This document shows, piece after piece, positions 9,559-18,329 of a stretch of 64,000 nt of DNA. The DNA lies in contig OY759361.1 in assembly GCA_963662355.1 (NCBI GenBank), positions 1,736,001-1,800,000 of the forward strand, written 5' to 3'. The translations under genes were made by a program, and so were the position numbers. How positions within the stretch are numbered: the stretch's first letter is position 1; each line of letters opens with the position of its first letter. The notes under the pieces are model-generated. The model ran no database searches, was not told the DNA's origin, and saw nothing but the letters and a program-made list of their open reading frames with translations. Source of the stretch: WTFY01 sp026713925 (GTDB lineage: Bacteria > Pseudomonadota > Gammaproteobacteria > UBA4575).

Positions 9559-9610
9559 ACTGACAGCCTGAATGGAAATATTTTTTGCACAAGACCAGGA
9601 GTTGATTTAC

Positions 9611-10918
9611 ATGGCAGATAGAACCGTCACAGTGACAGATATTGCGACAGGCAAATCAGTCGACCTACCTGTACTGGATGGTACAAATGGGCCCAGCACC
9701 ATTGATATAGGAACACTATACAAGAAGCTCGGCTATTTCACCTATGACCCTGGCTTTGTGTCCACGGCCAGTTGTGAGAGCAAAATTACTTTTATTGATG
9801 GTGACCTTGGCCTACTGCGTTATCGAGGCTATCCAATCGAGCAACTTGCTGAACACAGCACATTCCTTGAAGTCTGTTATCTGCTTTTAAACGGTGAGCT
9901 TCCGGACAAACAAACTTTCGAAACATTTGAGAGCCGGCTGAAAATGCATTCCCTGCTGGATGAAAAAATGCGCCGGTTCTACCTAGGGTTTCATAACAAC
10001 TCACATCCTATGGCAATGATGGTGGCAACCGTAGGTGCGATGTCTGCATTTTATCATGACCAGATTGACGTCCACGATGCCGAGTCCAGAGAGATCGCAG
10101 CAAAACGTCTAATCGCCAAAGTCCCAACCATGGCAGCCTGGGTATACAAATATACTGTAGGTCAGCCTTTTGTGTATCCGAATAACAAGCTGGATTATGT
10201 CTCAAACTTCCTGTACATGATGTTCGGGCTACCTACCACGGATTATCAGCCCAGTCCTGCTTTTGTTCGTGCGATGGACCTGATTCTAATTTTGCATGCC
10301 GACCATGAACAAAATGCCTCCACCTCTACAGTGCGACTAGCCGGAAGTTCAGGAGCCAATCCGTATGCAGCATTATCTGCAGGCATCAGTTCACTCTGGG
10401 GACCTGCACATGGTGGGGCCAACGAGGCAGTAATCAACATGCTTGAAGACATCGTGCAATCAGGCAAGAGTGTCAACTACTATATTGAACGAGCCAAAGA
10501 CAAGGACTCCCAGTTTCGCCTGATGGGCTTTGGCCATCGTGTGTACAAGAACTATGACCCACGTGCAAAAATTATTCGCAAAGTCTGTCACCAGTTGCTT
10601 GATGAATTGGGCGAAAACAATCCTCATCAGCGTCTACTTGATACTGCCATGGAACTTGAGCGAATTGCCCTAGAAGATGATTACTTTATACAACGCAAAC
10701 TGTATCCGAATGTCGATTTTTATTCTGGCATCATTTTGCGTGCAATGGGCCTCCCTCTGAATATGTTCACTGTGATCTTTGCACTGGCCCGTACGGTAGG
10801 CTGGATATCTCACTGGAAAGAACACATGAGTGATCCTCAGGCACGAATTGGCCGACCTCGCCAGCTGTATACCGGTGCAGACCAACGAGATTATGTACGC
10901 ATTGATGAACGCAGCTAG
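9611..10918 (+). CDS. gltA: Citrate synthase (type II, hexameric)
   Basis: Condenses oxaloacetate and acetyl-CoA to citrate at the entry of the TCA cycle. The family blocks are FVSTASCESKITFIDGD, RGYPIEQLAEHSTF, ILHADHEQNASTSTVR (active-site His), WGPAHGGANEAV and MGFGHRVYKNYDPRA, with the catalytic Asp in NVDFYSGI. The length is 435 residues, as in E. coli GltA. I chose the ATG at 9611, preceded by AGGAG nine bases upstream. An in-frame ATG at 9572 would add 13 unconserved residues inside the structured leader. The stop overlaps the converging metX stop by four bases. Confidence 0.96.
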   Translation: MADRTVTVTDIATGKSVDLPVLDGTNGPSTIDIGTLYKKLGYFTYDPGFVSTASCESKITFIDGDLGLLRYRGYPIEQLAEHSTFLEVCYLLLNGELPDKQTFETFESRLKMHSLLDEKMRRFYLGFHNNSHPMAMMVATVGAMSAFYHDQIDVHDAESREIAAKRLIAKVPTMAAWVYKYTVGQPFVYPNNKLDYVSNFLYMMFGLPTTDYQPSPAFVRAMDLILILHADHEQNASTSTVRLAGSSGANPYAALSAGISSLWGPAHGGANEAVINMLEDIVQSGKSVNYYIERAKDKDSQFRLMGFGHRVYKNYDPRAKIIRKVCHQLLDELGENNPHQRLLDTAMELERIALEDDYFIQRKLYPNVDFYSGIILRAMGLPLNMFTVIFALARTVGWISHWKEHMSDPQARIGRPRQLYTGADQRDYVRIDERS

Positions 10919-12069
10919 CTGATCTCTGAAAAGAACTTGCTCATTGCTGGTGCGAAATTCTCTTCGTCTATCAGGAATGAGTCATGACCTTTTATTGAAG
11001 GCAAGCGTATAAACTCGACATTTCGGCCAGCTTTACCTATTCCATTGAATATTTCTTCCTGCTGTGTAACAGGAAACAGTATGTCTGTCTCAACCCCTAT
11101 GACCAGGGTTTTCCTAGAGTGTATTTTGGCTAGCCCTGCATTGACGGACCCACCATGCTCAGCCACATCAAACCAGTCCATTGCCCTAGATAAATAGAGA
11201 TAACTGTTGGCATCAAAAGCATCTACAAATTTGTGAGCATTGTAATCAAGATAAGATTCAACTTCGAACTCGATACCAAACTTGCTCCTACCTTTGAATT
11301 TCGGGCTGACACGTGCACGATTGAATCGCTGGTTCCATTCTTCTCCCGCACGGTAGGATATTAGCCCTATCTTGCGAGCCAGCGTCATGCCGTTTTTAGG
11401 CTCTTCACTTGGCTCATAGAGGCCGTCTTTCCAGTCCGGATCGCAACGCACAATCTCCCGCTGTATTGACCGCATGGCAACTGCTAGCGGTAAAGAGCGG
11501 CAGGCCGAAGAAATTGTGACAAGATAATCCACCTCGTCTGGATACTGGAGCGCATATGCCAAAGACGACATGCCACCCATAGAAGCTCCAACTACTGCAC
11601 AAAGATGATCCACACCCAGTTCCTGCATGGCATGGTGGCCAGCCTTGGCTATGTCTTCGATCGTGAGGTCAGGGAAATCCACACAATACCGTTTGCCGGT
11701 TTTAGAGTTGATTGAACTTGGGCCTGTTGTACCAAAGCAACTCCCCAGGGAGTTCACGCACACCACATAAAATCGGTCTGTATCAATAGGCTTACCTGGA
11801 CCTATCATATATTCCCACCAGCCTGGTGAAGGGTCCTCGTGAGAAGAACAGGCATGTGCAGAGGGTGACAGACCTGTAAATACAAGCACTGCATTATCGT
11901 GCATTTGCGAAAGCCTGCCCCAGGACTCATAAGCTACTACTACTTTTGGCAATGAACCACCACGACGCATGATAAAATCAGTAGTACCATAATCCCCATG
12001 CAGTTCTACAAGCCGGGTCGCAGGCGGAATCCAGCTGGGTACGGAATGTATATCTTTGGCAGTATTCAT
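10915..12069 (-). CDS. metX: Homoserine O-acyltransferase, MetX type
   Basis: Alpha/beta-hydrolase-fold acyltransferase that activates homoserine (or serine) for methionine/cysteine synthesis. The nucleophile Ser163 is in GASMGGMSS, the Asp in GVETDILFP and the His in KGHDSFL. The N-terminal block PKVVVAYESWGRL and LVFTGLSPSAHA are typical. The length is 384 residues. Whether the donor is acetyl- or succinyl-CoA, and the acceptor homoserine or serine, is not settled by fold, and MetX homologues include all of these. The usual partner metW is absent here. No SAM-responsive leader was recognised upstream. Confidence 0.85.
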   Translation of the reverse strand: MNTAKDIHSVPSWIPPATRLVELHGDYGTTDFIMRRGGSLPKVVVAYESWGRLSQMHDNAVLVFTGLSPSAHACSSHEDPSPGWWEYMIGPGKPIDTDRFYVVCVNSLGSCFGTTGPSSINSKTGKRYCVDFPDLTIEDIAKAGHHAMQELGVDHLCAVVGASMGGMSSLAYALQYPDEVDYLVTISSACRSLPLAVAMRSIQREIVRCDPDWKDGLYEPSEEPKNGMTLARKIGLISYRAGEEWNQRFNRARVSPKFKGRSKFGIEFEVESYLDYNAHKFVDAFDANSYLYLSRAMDWFDVAEHGGSVNAGLAKIHSRKTLVIGVETDILFPVTQQEEIFNGIGKAGRNVEFIRLPSIKGHDSFLIDEENFAPAMSKFFSEIS

Positions 12070-12184
12070 GCTTTCTTCTACTTCCTATGAAAAAGACGTG
12101 TGCTCCCGATATTCCTCATACTCACAATGTACAATGCTCTATACCTGATTGGATAAAAAAAGGAAAGGACTCTGTAATGACCTG

Positions 12185-12682
12185 CTAGGCATGCTTCCAG
12201 GCAGTAACAGCCTGGATTAAGGATAACAGCATCAGTCCCGTGAACAATATAAGCGTCTGCTCGGGAATCGTCAGCCCGGCAAATGTCCAGTCCACTTCAG
12301 CACATGAGCCCGAGCCGGCAAATACTTTACGAATGACATCAAAGACTGGCAGGGTTTCAAGCATATAATACAAGTCCGGCCCACATTCCGGCACCTTGTC
12401 TGCAGGTAGACTTTGCAGCCATATATGTCTTGAAGCCAACCCAATTCCAACTGTGCTGAGGGCAATAGAAAGCAGACTATAGATTATTGAGAATACTGAT
12501 CCCGGGAAGCTAATCAGGGCTAGGAAGAAAATGAGTCCCATTACAGCAAGTACAACCCGATCCAGTATGCACAAAGGACAAGGATCAAGATACAAGGTCT
12601 TTTCAAGATAAAAAACTGCAAACACAACTGATGTCACACAAAAAAACAACCCTATAGCATTCAGCATGCGGTAACTAGACAT
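12185..12682 (-). CDS. dsbB: Disulfide bond formation protein DsbB
   Basis: Inner-membrane quinone reductase that reoxidises DsbA. Four hydrophobic segments are visible, with the redox pair CPLC at 35-38 in the first periplasmic loop and a second Cys pair (ECGPD and GSCAEVDW) in the second loop. The length of 165 residues fits. It lies alone, about 115 bases upstream of the metX start on the same strand. Confidence 0.93.
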   Translation of the reverse strand: MSSYRMLNAIGLFFCVTSVVFAVFYLEKTLYLDPCPLCILDRVVLAVMGLIFFLALISFPGSVFSIIYSLLSIALSTVGIGLASRHIWLQSLPADKVPECGPDLYYMLETLPVFDVIRKVFAGSGSCAEVDWTFAGLTIPEQTLILFTGLMLLSLIQAVTAWKHA

Positions 12683-13128
12683 CCGAAATTCCTTACAGCA
12701 TTCATACGAGAGACTTCATTGAATGTCTCCTGCCTCTCTATTCCAAATTCAAAGTATCCTCTTGGTAGACCCTGCAGTTGATCACCCACAAGCATTTTAG
12801 CTTTAATGTTCGCCAGTTCGAAGTAAATTCTACACTCTCAAAATACTCAATTTTGATTGAAAATACGCAAATTTTATGCTGGTCAATATTTGCAGCTTCA
12901 AATCTATCACCTTAGCGGATATTTTTTCATGCCCCAAGCTGTAATTGCCTTCCTGGCATTCATCCAAAGCCTGCAACTGCACTTGTTTTGACCGTATTTC
13001 AACTTAAATAATCCGTAGGCAACACCTAAAGATCAGCACAAGAGAACTCGTAGCTAAACAAAACTAAACGCATACACAGACCTGTCACAGTTGTAATGCA
13101 TTCTATACAGCACAATCACTACAAGTTA
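12683..13128. other. Intergenic region, no gene recognised
   Basis: About 446 bases between dsbB and mug. It is AT-rich with stop codons in all frames. I see no tRNA, strong hairpin with a T-run, or repeat. It presumably carries the dsbB promoter on the minus strand. Confidence 0.5.
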
Positions 13129-13686
13129 TCAGGTAGGCGAGTATACCCGAGGTGATTCACTGTCCAGCATTTCAGCCAGTTTTTCATACCATTCTGTAAT
13201 TTCGTGCAATGTAAACACCGCATTTGCAGGACTAGGGTTGGGGGTTACAAAAACAGCTGAGTGCTTGATCTGAAAAGATAACCTGCCCCACTCTACCGTG
13301 GTATTACAGTGTTCGGCATATTTAAAATAATTCTGTGCGGCCATCTTGCCATGAAACCAGCAGACACTGGGTGCATACTTTTCAATTTTCATTTTCAGCG
13401 TAGGAGCCCATTTCTTATAGTCTGCAGCTTTCAGAGATTTTCCCATTGGAGAATGTTTCTTTACAACATCGGTAAACCCAATTCCGTATTGCCTGAATAT
13501 TTTCTCTTGGGATTGTATGCATGGCATGATTTCCTCAGGTATCAGCCCACTAGCATTCAGGGCTTTCCAAAACCGATTTCGAGGATTTGCAAAATAGAAA
13601 CCTTTCTCAACGGAAATAGTGGAAGGGTTCAAGCCAATTGATAATACATGTAGTCCATAATCAATGTAATCTGGAAGTGTGTCCAC
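13129..13686 (-). CDS. mug: Mismatch-specific (G:T/G:U) DNA glycosylase Mug/TDG family
   Basis: Uracil-DNA glycosylase superfamily family 2 enzyme that removes U or T opposite G. The catalytic motif is the Asn of SIGLNPSTIS (GxNPG-type), followed by FANPRNRFWKAL, GIGFTDVVKK and the TPNPSPANA block, which normally holds the mismatch-intercalating loop. The length of 185 residues is normal. Its 5' end overlaps the upstream extension of the divergent MBL gene, which argues that the MBL gene starts further in. Confidence 0.88.
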   Translation of the reverse strand: MDTLPDYIDYGLHVLSIGLNPSTISVEKGFYFANPRNRFWKALNASGLIPEEIMPCIQSQEKIFRQYGIGFTDVVKKHSPMGKSLKAADYKKWAPTLKMKIEKYAPSVCWFHGKMAAQNYFKYAEHCNTTVEWGRLSFQIKHSAVFVTPNPSPANAVFTLHEITEWYEKLAEMLDSESPRVYSPT

Positions 13687-13774
13687 GCTATGTTGCCTGC
13701 ATTTCCATTGTGATACGGTAGTTCATCCTATACTCTATGCTGTGAAATCCACATCGACGCAACAGGAACCTTTA

Positions 13775-14500
13775 ATGCCAATGTCGAGCAATATAAAAAC
13801 TTATTCCATAGATGCCATGCAGCTGGGACCCATGGAAAATTTAATATATTTACTCATAGACCATTCGACCCAGACTGCAGCCGTTGTCGATCCTGCATGG
13901 GATGTGCCGGCAATTATAAATCGAGCAAAATCTTTGGACATAACCATTACAAACATTTTGTTGACCCACAGCCACCATGACCACATCAACGGAATTGATC
14001 AACTATTAGGCAAGTATGATGCTGAAGTTCATCTGTTGAAAAGTGAGGCGTCATTCTGGGGTGGCGACCTCATTCAGCCCAGTCTACATCATGGTGGAGA
14101 TAGCATAACCATTGGAAAAACCGAGATTGAAGTTCTGCACACTCCCGGACATACGCCTGGCTCAGCCTGCTATAGAGCCGGCAATGATCTCATTACAGGA
14201 GATACCCTGTTCGTATTCGGCTGCGGACGTTGCGACTTACGCGGCGGTGACCCAGAGCAGATGCACACTACCCTTAAGAGGTTTCGCGATGAGCTTCCTG
14301 ATTCCATTGTCATTCATCCTGGTCACCACTATGCAGAAAAAGCTACATCAACACTTGCAGAAGAGCTGGAGGGCAATCCGTTTATGCATTTCACCAAGGT
14401 TGATCAATTTATCCTTTATCGCATGAAAATCCACGACCAAGTCAGAAGCTCTCCGTATACACCGGTTACCAGAGAGGGCATTGAGGCCTTTTGCACGTAA
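13775..14500 (+). CDS. MBL-fold (glyoxalase II-like) metallo-hydrolase
   Basis: Metallo-beta-lactamase fold hydrolase. The metal motif HSHHDH lies near residues 65-70 from this start, followed by TPGHTPGS, ITGDTLFVFGCGRCD and a final HPGHHY. The relatives are glyoxalase II and persulfide dioxygenases, so a glutathione thioester or persulfide substrate is possible but not proven. I chose the ATG at 13775 with AGGAA five bases ahead. An ATG at 13781 is nearly as good. The longer open frame from 13679 would overlap mug and adds unconserved residues. Confidence 0.85.
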   Translation: MPMSSNIKTYSIDAMQLGPMENLIYLLIDHSTQTAAVVDPAWDVPAIINRAKSLDITITNILLTHSHHDHINGIDQLLGKYDAEVHLLKSEASFWGGDLIQPSLHHGGDSITIGKTEIEVLHTPGHTPGSACYRAGNDLITGDTLFVFGCGRCDLRGGDPEQMHTTLKRFRDELPDSIVIHPGHHYAEKATSTLAEELEGNPFMHFTKVDQFILYRMKIHDQVRSSPYTPVTREGIEAFCT

Positions 14501-14542
14501 GAAATTTCTATGCCAAGTATCACTGCTGACCAAGCAGTATAA

Positions 14543-14911
14543 TCATGTAGCGCGTCGACTGAGGGATACTAAAATTTCACCGATCTCTTTAGCAGCACCA
14601 AGGTAAGGTGCCATTTGAAGCTGTACCTGTGGGTTGTTCTTCTTTACATTCTCCAGTTCAGCAGGAATGTCTACGGTTACATGATGACCAGAAGAAAGAA
14701 AATAAGGAAGCACAGTGATATGTGTAGCACCCTTTCGTGAACAGATAGATATTCCCTCGGTAATTGACGGCTCTGTGAATTCCAGAAATGCACACTCGAC
14801 CTGGTCAAATCCATGAGTAGCATCTTGCGCGAGCCTTCTCGTCAGATCCCTAATCTCATCGTTGGACACCCTTTTCCGGCTGCCGTGTGCGACTAATAGC
14901 AGTGCATTCAT
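14543..14911 (-). CDS. CbiX/SirB-like class II chelatase
   Basis: Short single-domain chelatase of the CbiX family, inserting Co2+ or Fe2+ into sirohydrochlorin. The first catalytic His is in LLVAHGSRKR, and the second region is PYFLSSGHHVTVDIP. At 122 residues it is the small (CbiXS-like) form. No siroheme or cobalamin genes are adjacent. In sulfur metabolism it could serve the siroheme of sulfite reductase, which is an inference. Confidence 0.87.
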   Translation of the reverse strand: MNALLLVAHGSRKRVSNDEIRDLTRRLAQDATHGFDQVECAFLEFTEPSITEGISICSRKGATHITVLPYFLSSGHHVTVDIPAELENVKKNNPQVQLQMAPYLGAAKEIGEILVSLSRRAT

Positions 14912-14957
14912 ACCAAATACTTACTCAGCACATGCTGAAGCCTGAGTATTGAACTCC

Positions 14958-15266
14958 CTATTTTCGCCGCATGGCAAATGTTTTGAATTCCTGCCAACTG
15001 GGTCCTAAAGCAGAAATTTTTTCAGGCTCATTTTTGTACTTGTTGAGCATAAATCGATATGTGATATGGGGAATTTTAAATGTAAATGCAGCCAGCCCAA
15101 TAAACATCACGCCAACAATGCTTGCAGCATTGCCTTGTACTTCTATTCCTGCCCACCACATTACGACTGCAAGAATGCAAACCAGAACAATGGTTATATG
15201 AGTTAGTCTACGATTCAGAAGAGTAAACTCCAGCTTCAGCATATCAGATAGTTCACTTCTGCTCAT
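14958..15266 (-). CDS. Small membrane protein of unknown function
   Basis: 102 residues with a charged N-terminus (EFTLLNRRLTH), two hydrophobic segments (ITIVLVCILAVVMWWAGIEV and ASIVGVMFIGLAAFTF), and a basic C-terminal tail. I do not recognise the family. It lies 46 bases upstream of the chelatase on the same strand and may be co-transcribed. Confidence 0.6.
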   Translation of the reverse strand: MSRSELSDMLKLEFTLLNRRLTHITIVLVCILAVVMWWAGIEVQGNAASIVGVMFIGLAAFTFKIPHITYRFMLNKYKNEPEKISALGPSWQEFKTFAMRRK

Positions 15267-15541
15267 TCTTCTAACAACATGTTATATATAGAAATACATT
15301 CAGAATATACTTGAAAGTTTACTCCATGGAAATTTTAAATACGACCACTCGCATGCACCTCTGCGTATTGCATTTTGTGGTTCAAGCTTCCTAGCGTCGC
15401 TAAGATACATCATTTGCAAGCATTATATTATAAAATCTCCACAGGATTAGATTGTATTCTGTGTGAAGGTCTAAACTCTTGCATATCTGTAAACTACAAT
15501 ACTTGCAGGGTATTCAATCCAAGATCCTAGGGTTATGAGTT

Positions 15542-16039
15542 ATGAATAGAAGGGCATTTATATTCACTGCGGTAACAGGATTGGCTTTGTTTACGGTATT
15601 GCAGTTCAAGTCCAGCCACAACAAAATCAATATTAAAGCTGCAGCAAGTATAAAAAAATTGGAATACAGCGATGATTTCTGGCGCAACGCCCTGTCGTCC
15701 AACCAATATGCCATTTTACGAAAAGGTGCTACAGAACCCCGCTATTCAAGCGAGTATACCGAGTTCAATGAAGCAGGAAGTTATCATTGCATTGGCTGCA
15801 ATCTGGAACTGTTTACTTCGGATATGAAGTACGATAGTAAGACAGGCTGGCCCAGTTTCATGGACCACCTCAGAGGACATCTGGAAGTTTACACAGATTT
15901 CAGGACAATTTTACCCAGTATGGCCTATTCTTGCGCTCAATGCGGAGGGCATCACGGTCACCTGATCATGGATGGTCCGCTACCTACTGGACAACGCTGG
16001 TGTAGTAACGGCCAGGCCCTGGAATTCAGGCCTGCATGA
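15542..16039 (+). CDS. msrB: Exported methionine-R-sulfoxide reductase MsrB
   Basis: Reduces methionine-R-sulfoxide in proteins. Zinc ligands are C83xxC86 and C131xxC134, and the catalytic Cys154 is in QRWCSNGQALEF. KTGWPSFMD is the family core. The N-terminus MNRRAFIFTAVTGLALF has a twin Arg and a hydrophobic stretch, suggesting export (possibly Tat) and a periplasmic or membrane-anchored enzyme. The stop overlaps the next start (ATGA), so translation may be coupled. Confidence 0.92.
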   Translation: MNRRAFIFTAVTGLALFTVLQFKSSHNKINIKAAASIKKLEYSDDFWRNALSSNQYAILRKGATEPRYSSEYTEFNEAGSYHCIGCNLELFTSDMKYDSKTGWPSFMDHLRGHLEVYTDFRTILPSMAYSCAQCGGHHGHLIMDGPLPTGQRWCSNGQALEFRPA

Positions 16040-16407
16040 TGGTCTCTGAAAAGCATAAATTTAAATCAACGGGTATTCATGGGAACTCGAAAATTCCGTC
16101 GCTGGAACAGGCCTACAGCAGAAACTATTCACACGAAGACAAGATAGCCGCACTGGCGAAATTTGTTCAACAGATTAGTTCACATTTTCCTGAAATATTG
16201 AATTCAGACCGTGACAGAACTGCTTCAAATATACATATAGCAAATATTGAAGAACAGCTTAATCGCCCCAAGCAAGATATGCAGGTCATTCAGAACTCTC
16301 TACAGGGACTGCTGAAAATAGGCGACAAAAAACAAGATGATATGCTGGCATGTGCTCTGCTCGACTATATCGATGAAATGATAGAAATGATCAGCACAAA
16401 GCAGTAA
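16036..16407 (+). CDS. Hypothetical protein coupled to msrB
   Basis: 123 residues, hydrophilic and mostly helical (AALAKFVQQISSHFPEILN and IHIANIEEQLNRPKQDMQ). No membrane segment or motif I recognise. The ATG overlaps the msrB stop by four bases, the main reason to believe it is translated. Confidence 0.6.
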   Translation: MMVSEKHKFKSTGIHGNSKIPSLEQAYSRNYSHEDKIAALAKFVQQISSHFPEILNSDRDRTASNIHIANIEEQLNRPKQDMQVIQNSLQGLLKIGDKKQDDMLACALLDYIDEMIEMISTKQ

Positions 16408-16485
16408 GTCGTACCCTACCAAGGTATAGCCTAGGCTGTACTAGTGCAGAGCAATTATGGATATGGTGTAACAGGAATTCCTCTC

Positions 16486-16920
16486 ATGAAAGAAATTACA
16501 TTAAAACAAGCGAATGAAATCATCACTGCCGCCCATCGTGAGGGACAGGAGCGGAAATTAGCTCCACTTACAATAGTTGTGCTGGATGCCGGAGGTCATA
16601 TCAGGGCACTATCAAGAGCTGATGGAGCCAGCTTCATGCGCTCAAAAATCGCCATGGCAAAGGCGTGGGGTGCAATTGGAATGGGATTGCCATCCAGCAC
16701 TCTAGATGAGATGGGCAAGCAAAGACCCATGTTCATGAATGCCCTGATTCATATCGCAGACCAGGGGCTTATGCCAGTGGCGGGTGGTGTTCTGGTACGG
16801 GACCACAACAATACTGTGATTGGCTCAGTAGGAATCTCCGGTGACCTTTCTGATCAGGATGAGCACTGCGCCATTGTCGGCATCAAGGCCGCAGGATTCA
16901 GTACAGATTCAATAAAATAA
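16486..16920 (+). CDS. GlcG/HbpS-family heme-binding protein
   Basis: About 144 residues of the GlcG/HbpS (DUF336) fold: LTIVVLDAGGHIRALSRADG, then SKIAMAKAWGAIGMG, and PVAGGVLVRDHNNTVIGSVG with GISGDLSDQDEHCA. Members bind heme or help glycolate and corrinoid metabolism. GlcG is often in glycolate operons, and glcDEF is present in this window 38 kb away, so a link is only suggestive. I chose the ATG at 16486 (MKEITLKQA) over an upstream start at 16444. Confidence 0.85.
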   Translation: MKEITLKQANEIITAAHREGQERKLAPLTIVVLDAGGHIRALSRADGASFMRSKIAMAKAWGAIGMGLPSSTLDEMGKQRPMFMNALIHIADQGLMPVAGGVLVRDHNNTVIGSVGISGDLSDQDEHCAIVGIKAAGFSTDSIK

Positions 16921-17104
16921 TGCAAGATAGTTGATTGCTCAGTCAGACCTCATCATCGGTTTCTTCTGAGAACAAACTAGCTAATACCTATATCAAGACA
17001 ATAAAGTAGCAAGCTTGTCGTTTTCATACTGAAATGTGTGGCCAAGCAATTCAGTCTTCGTATCAAAATAATTCTACTTTTAACTGCACATTTTGGGAGT
17101 GAAA

Positions 17105-18289
17105 ATGATCAAGCCTCATGGGTCGGATGTCCTAAAACCTTTATATGTCGCGGATGAAGTGCAACGCAAGCAGCTTGAGCAGGAAGCACAAAACCTGCCC
17201 CAAGTGCTATTAAATTCTGCAGCAGCCTGCAATGTCGTTATGCTTGCTGCAGGATATTTTACACCCCTGCAAGGGTTCATGAATGCCACTGATTCAATTT
17301 CCGTTGCCGAATCCATGCATACCAGTAGTGGTCTGTTCTGGCCAGTTCCAATACTAAACCTTGTACATGATGCCCCGCTTATTGAACCTGGTTCACGCAT
17401 CGCATTGAAAGATCCCAACGTCACGGGCTGTCCTGTCATCGCCATCCAGAAAGTCGAAGCTGTGGAAGAGCTCAGCCAGGAGCAAGTTAAGGTCATAATA
17501 GAAAATACTTACCGCACCACAGACCATGAGCACCCAGGTGTAGCTACTTTCCTGTCTCTAGGAAATGTAGTTATTTCAGGCCCTATACAGGCTTTGAATT
17601 ACAGTTATTTCAGGGATGAATTCCCAAACACATTTCGTACGGCAGTGGAGATAAGAAATGAAATAGCCGAACACGGCTGGCAGGTCGTTGTCGGTTTTCA
17701 GACACGAAATCCCATGCACCGTGCACATGAAGAGTTATGCAAAATGGCACAACAAGACACAGGCGCTGAAGGGATACTCATTCATATGCTGCTGGGCATG
17801 CTAAAGCCAGGTGATATCCCGGCACCTGTACGGGATGATGCAATTCGCAAAATGGTGGAGCTATATTTTCCTCCCAATAGTGTAATGATCACCGGCTACG
17901 GATTTGACATGCTGTATGCTGGTCCACGTGAAGCTGTTTTACATGCTGTATTCCGCCAAAATTGTGGTTGCACTCATTTTATAATAGGCCGCGATCATGC
18001 AGGCGTGGGCGATTACTATGGTGCGTTTGATGCGCAAACAATTTTCGATGAGGAAATTCCATCTGGCACACTTGACATCCAGATATTTCACGCCGATCAC
18101 ACAGCCTACTCCAAAAAGTTAAACAAGGTCGTGATGATGCGCGATGTGCCAGATCATAATAAAGAGGATTTCGTGCTGCTGTCTGGAACAAAGGTGCGAG
18201 CTATGCTTGCCGCTGGTGAGGAATTGCCTAAAGAATTTGCAAGGCCAGAGGTTGCAAAGATCCTTATGGACTATTACCAAAGCTTGTAA
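17105..18289 (+). CDS. sat: Sulfate adenylyltransferase (ATP sulfurylase), dissimilatory type
   Basis: Interconverts ATP plus sulfate with APS plus PPi. In sulfur oxidisers the single-polypeptide Sat runs backwards, making ATP and sulfate from APS. The nucleotide motif QTRNPMHRAH is near residues 199-208, then GMLKPGDIPAPVR and IIGRDHAGVGDYYGAFDA. The length of 394 residues has no APS-kinase domain. The ATG at 17105 has GGGAG upstream, which lies inside the extension read from a TTG at 17093, so the ATG is the better start. aprAB and dsr genes are not in view. Confidence 0.95.
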   Translation: MIKPHGSDVLKPLYVADEVQRKQLEQEAQNLPQVLLNSAAACNVVMLAAGYFTPLQGFMNATDSISVAESMHTSSGLFWPVPILNLVHDAPLIEPGSRIALKDPNVTGCPVIAIQKVEAVEELSQEQVKVIIENTYRTTDHEHPGVATFLSLGNVVISGPIQALNYSYFRDEFPNTFRTAVEIRNEIAEHGWQVVVGFQTRNPMHRAHEELCKMAQQDTGAEGILIHMLLGMLKPGDIPAPVRDDAIRKMVELYFPPNSVMITGYGFDMLYAGPREAVLHAVFRQNCGCTHFIIGRDHAGVGDYYGAFDAQTIFDEEIPSGTLDIQIFHADHTAYSKKLNKVVMMRDVPDHNKEDFVLLSGTKVRAMLAAGEELPKEFARPEVAKILMDYYQSL

Positions 18290-18329
18290 ACCAGCTTGTA
18301 TATGTGCATTGTTGTGAATGCCTGAAAAT

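Noticed and set aside
12070..12184. SAM-type riboswitch ahead of metX
   Set aside because: The 115 bases show no helices or conserved core matching known SAM riboswitches.
13679..13774. N-terminal extension of the MBL hydrolase
   Set aside because: It overlaps mug and lacks conservation. A good ribosome site is at the later ATG.
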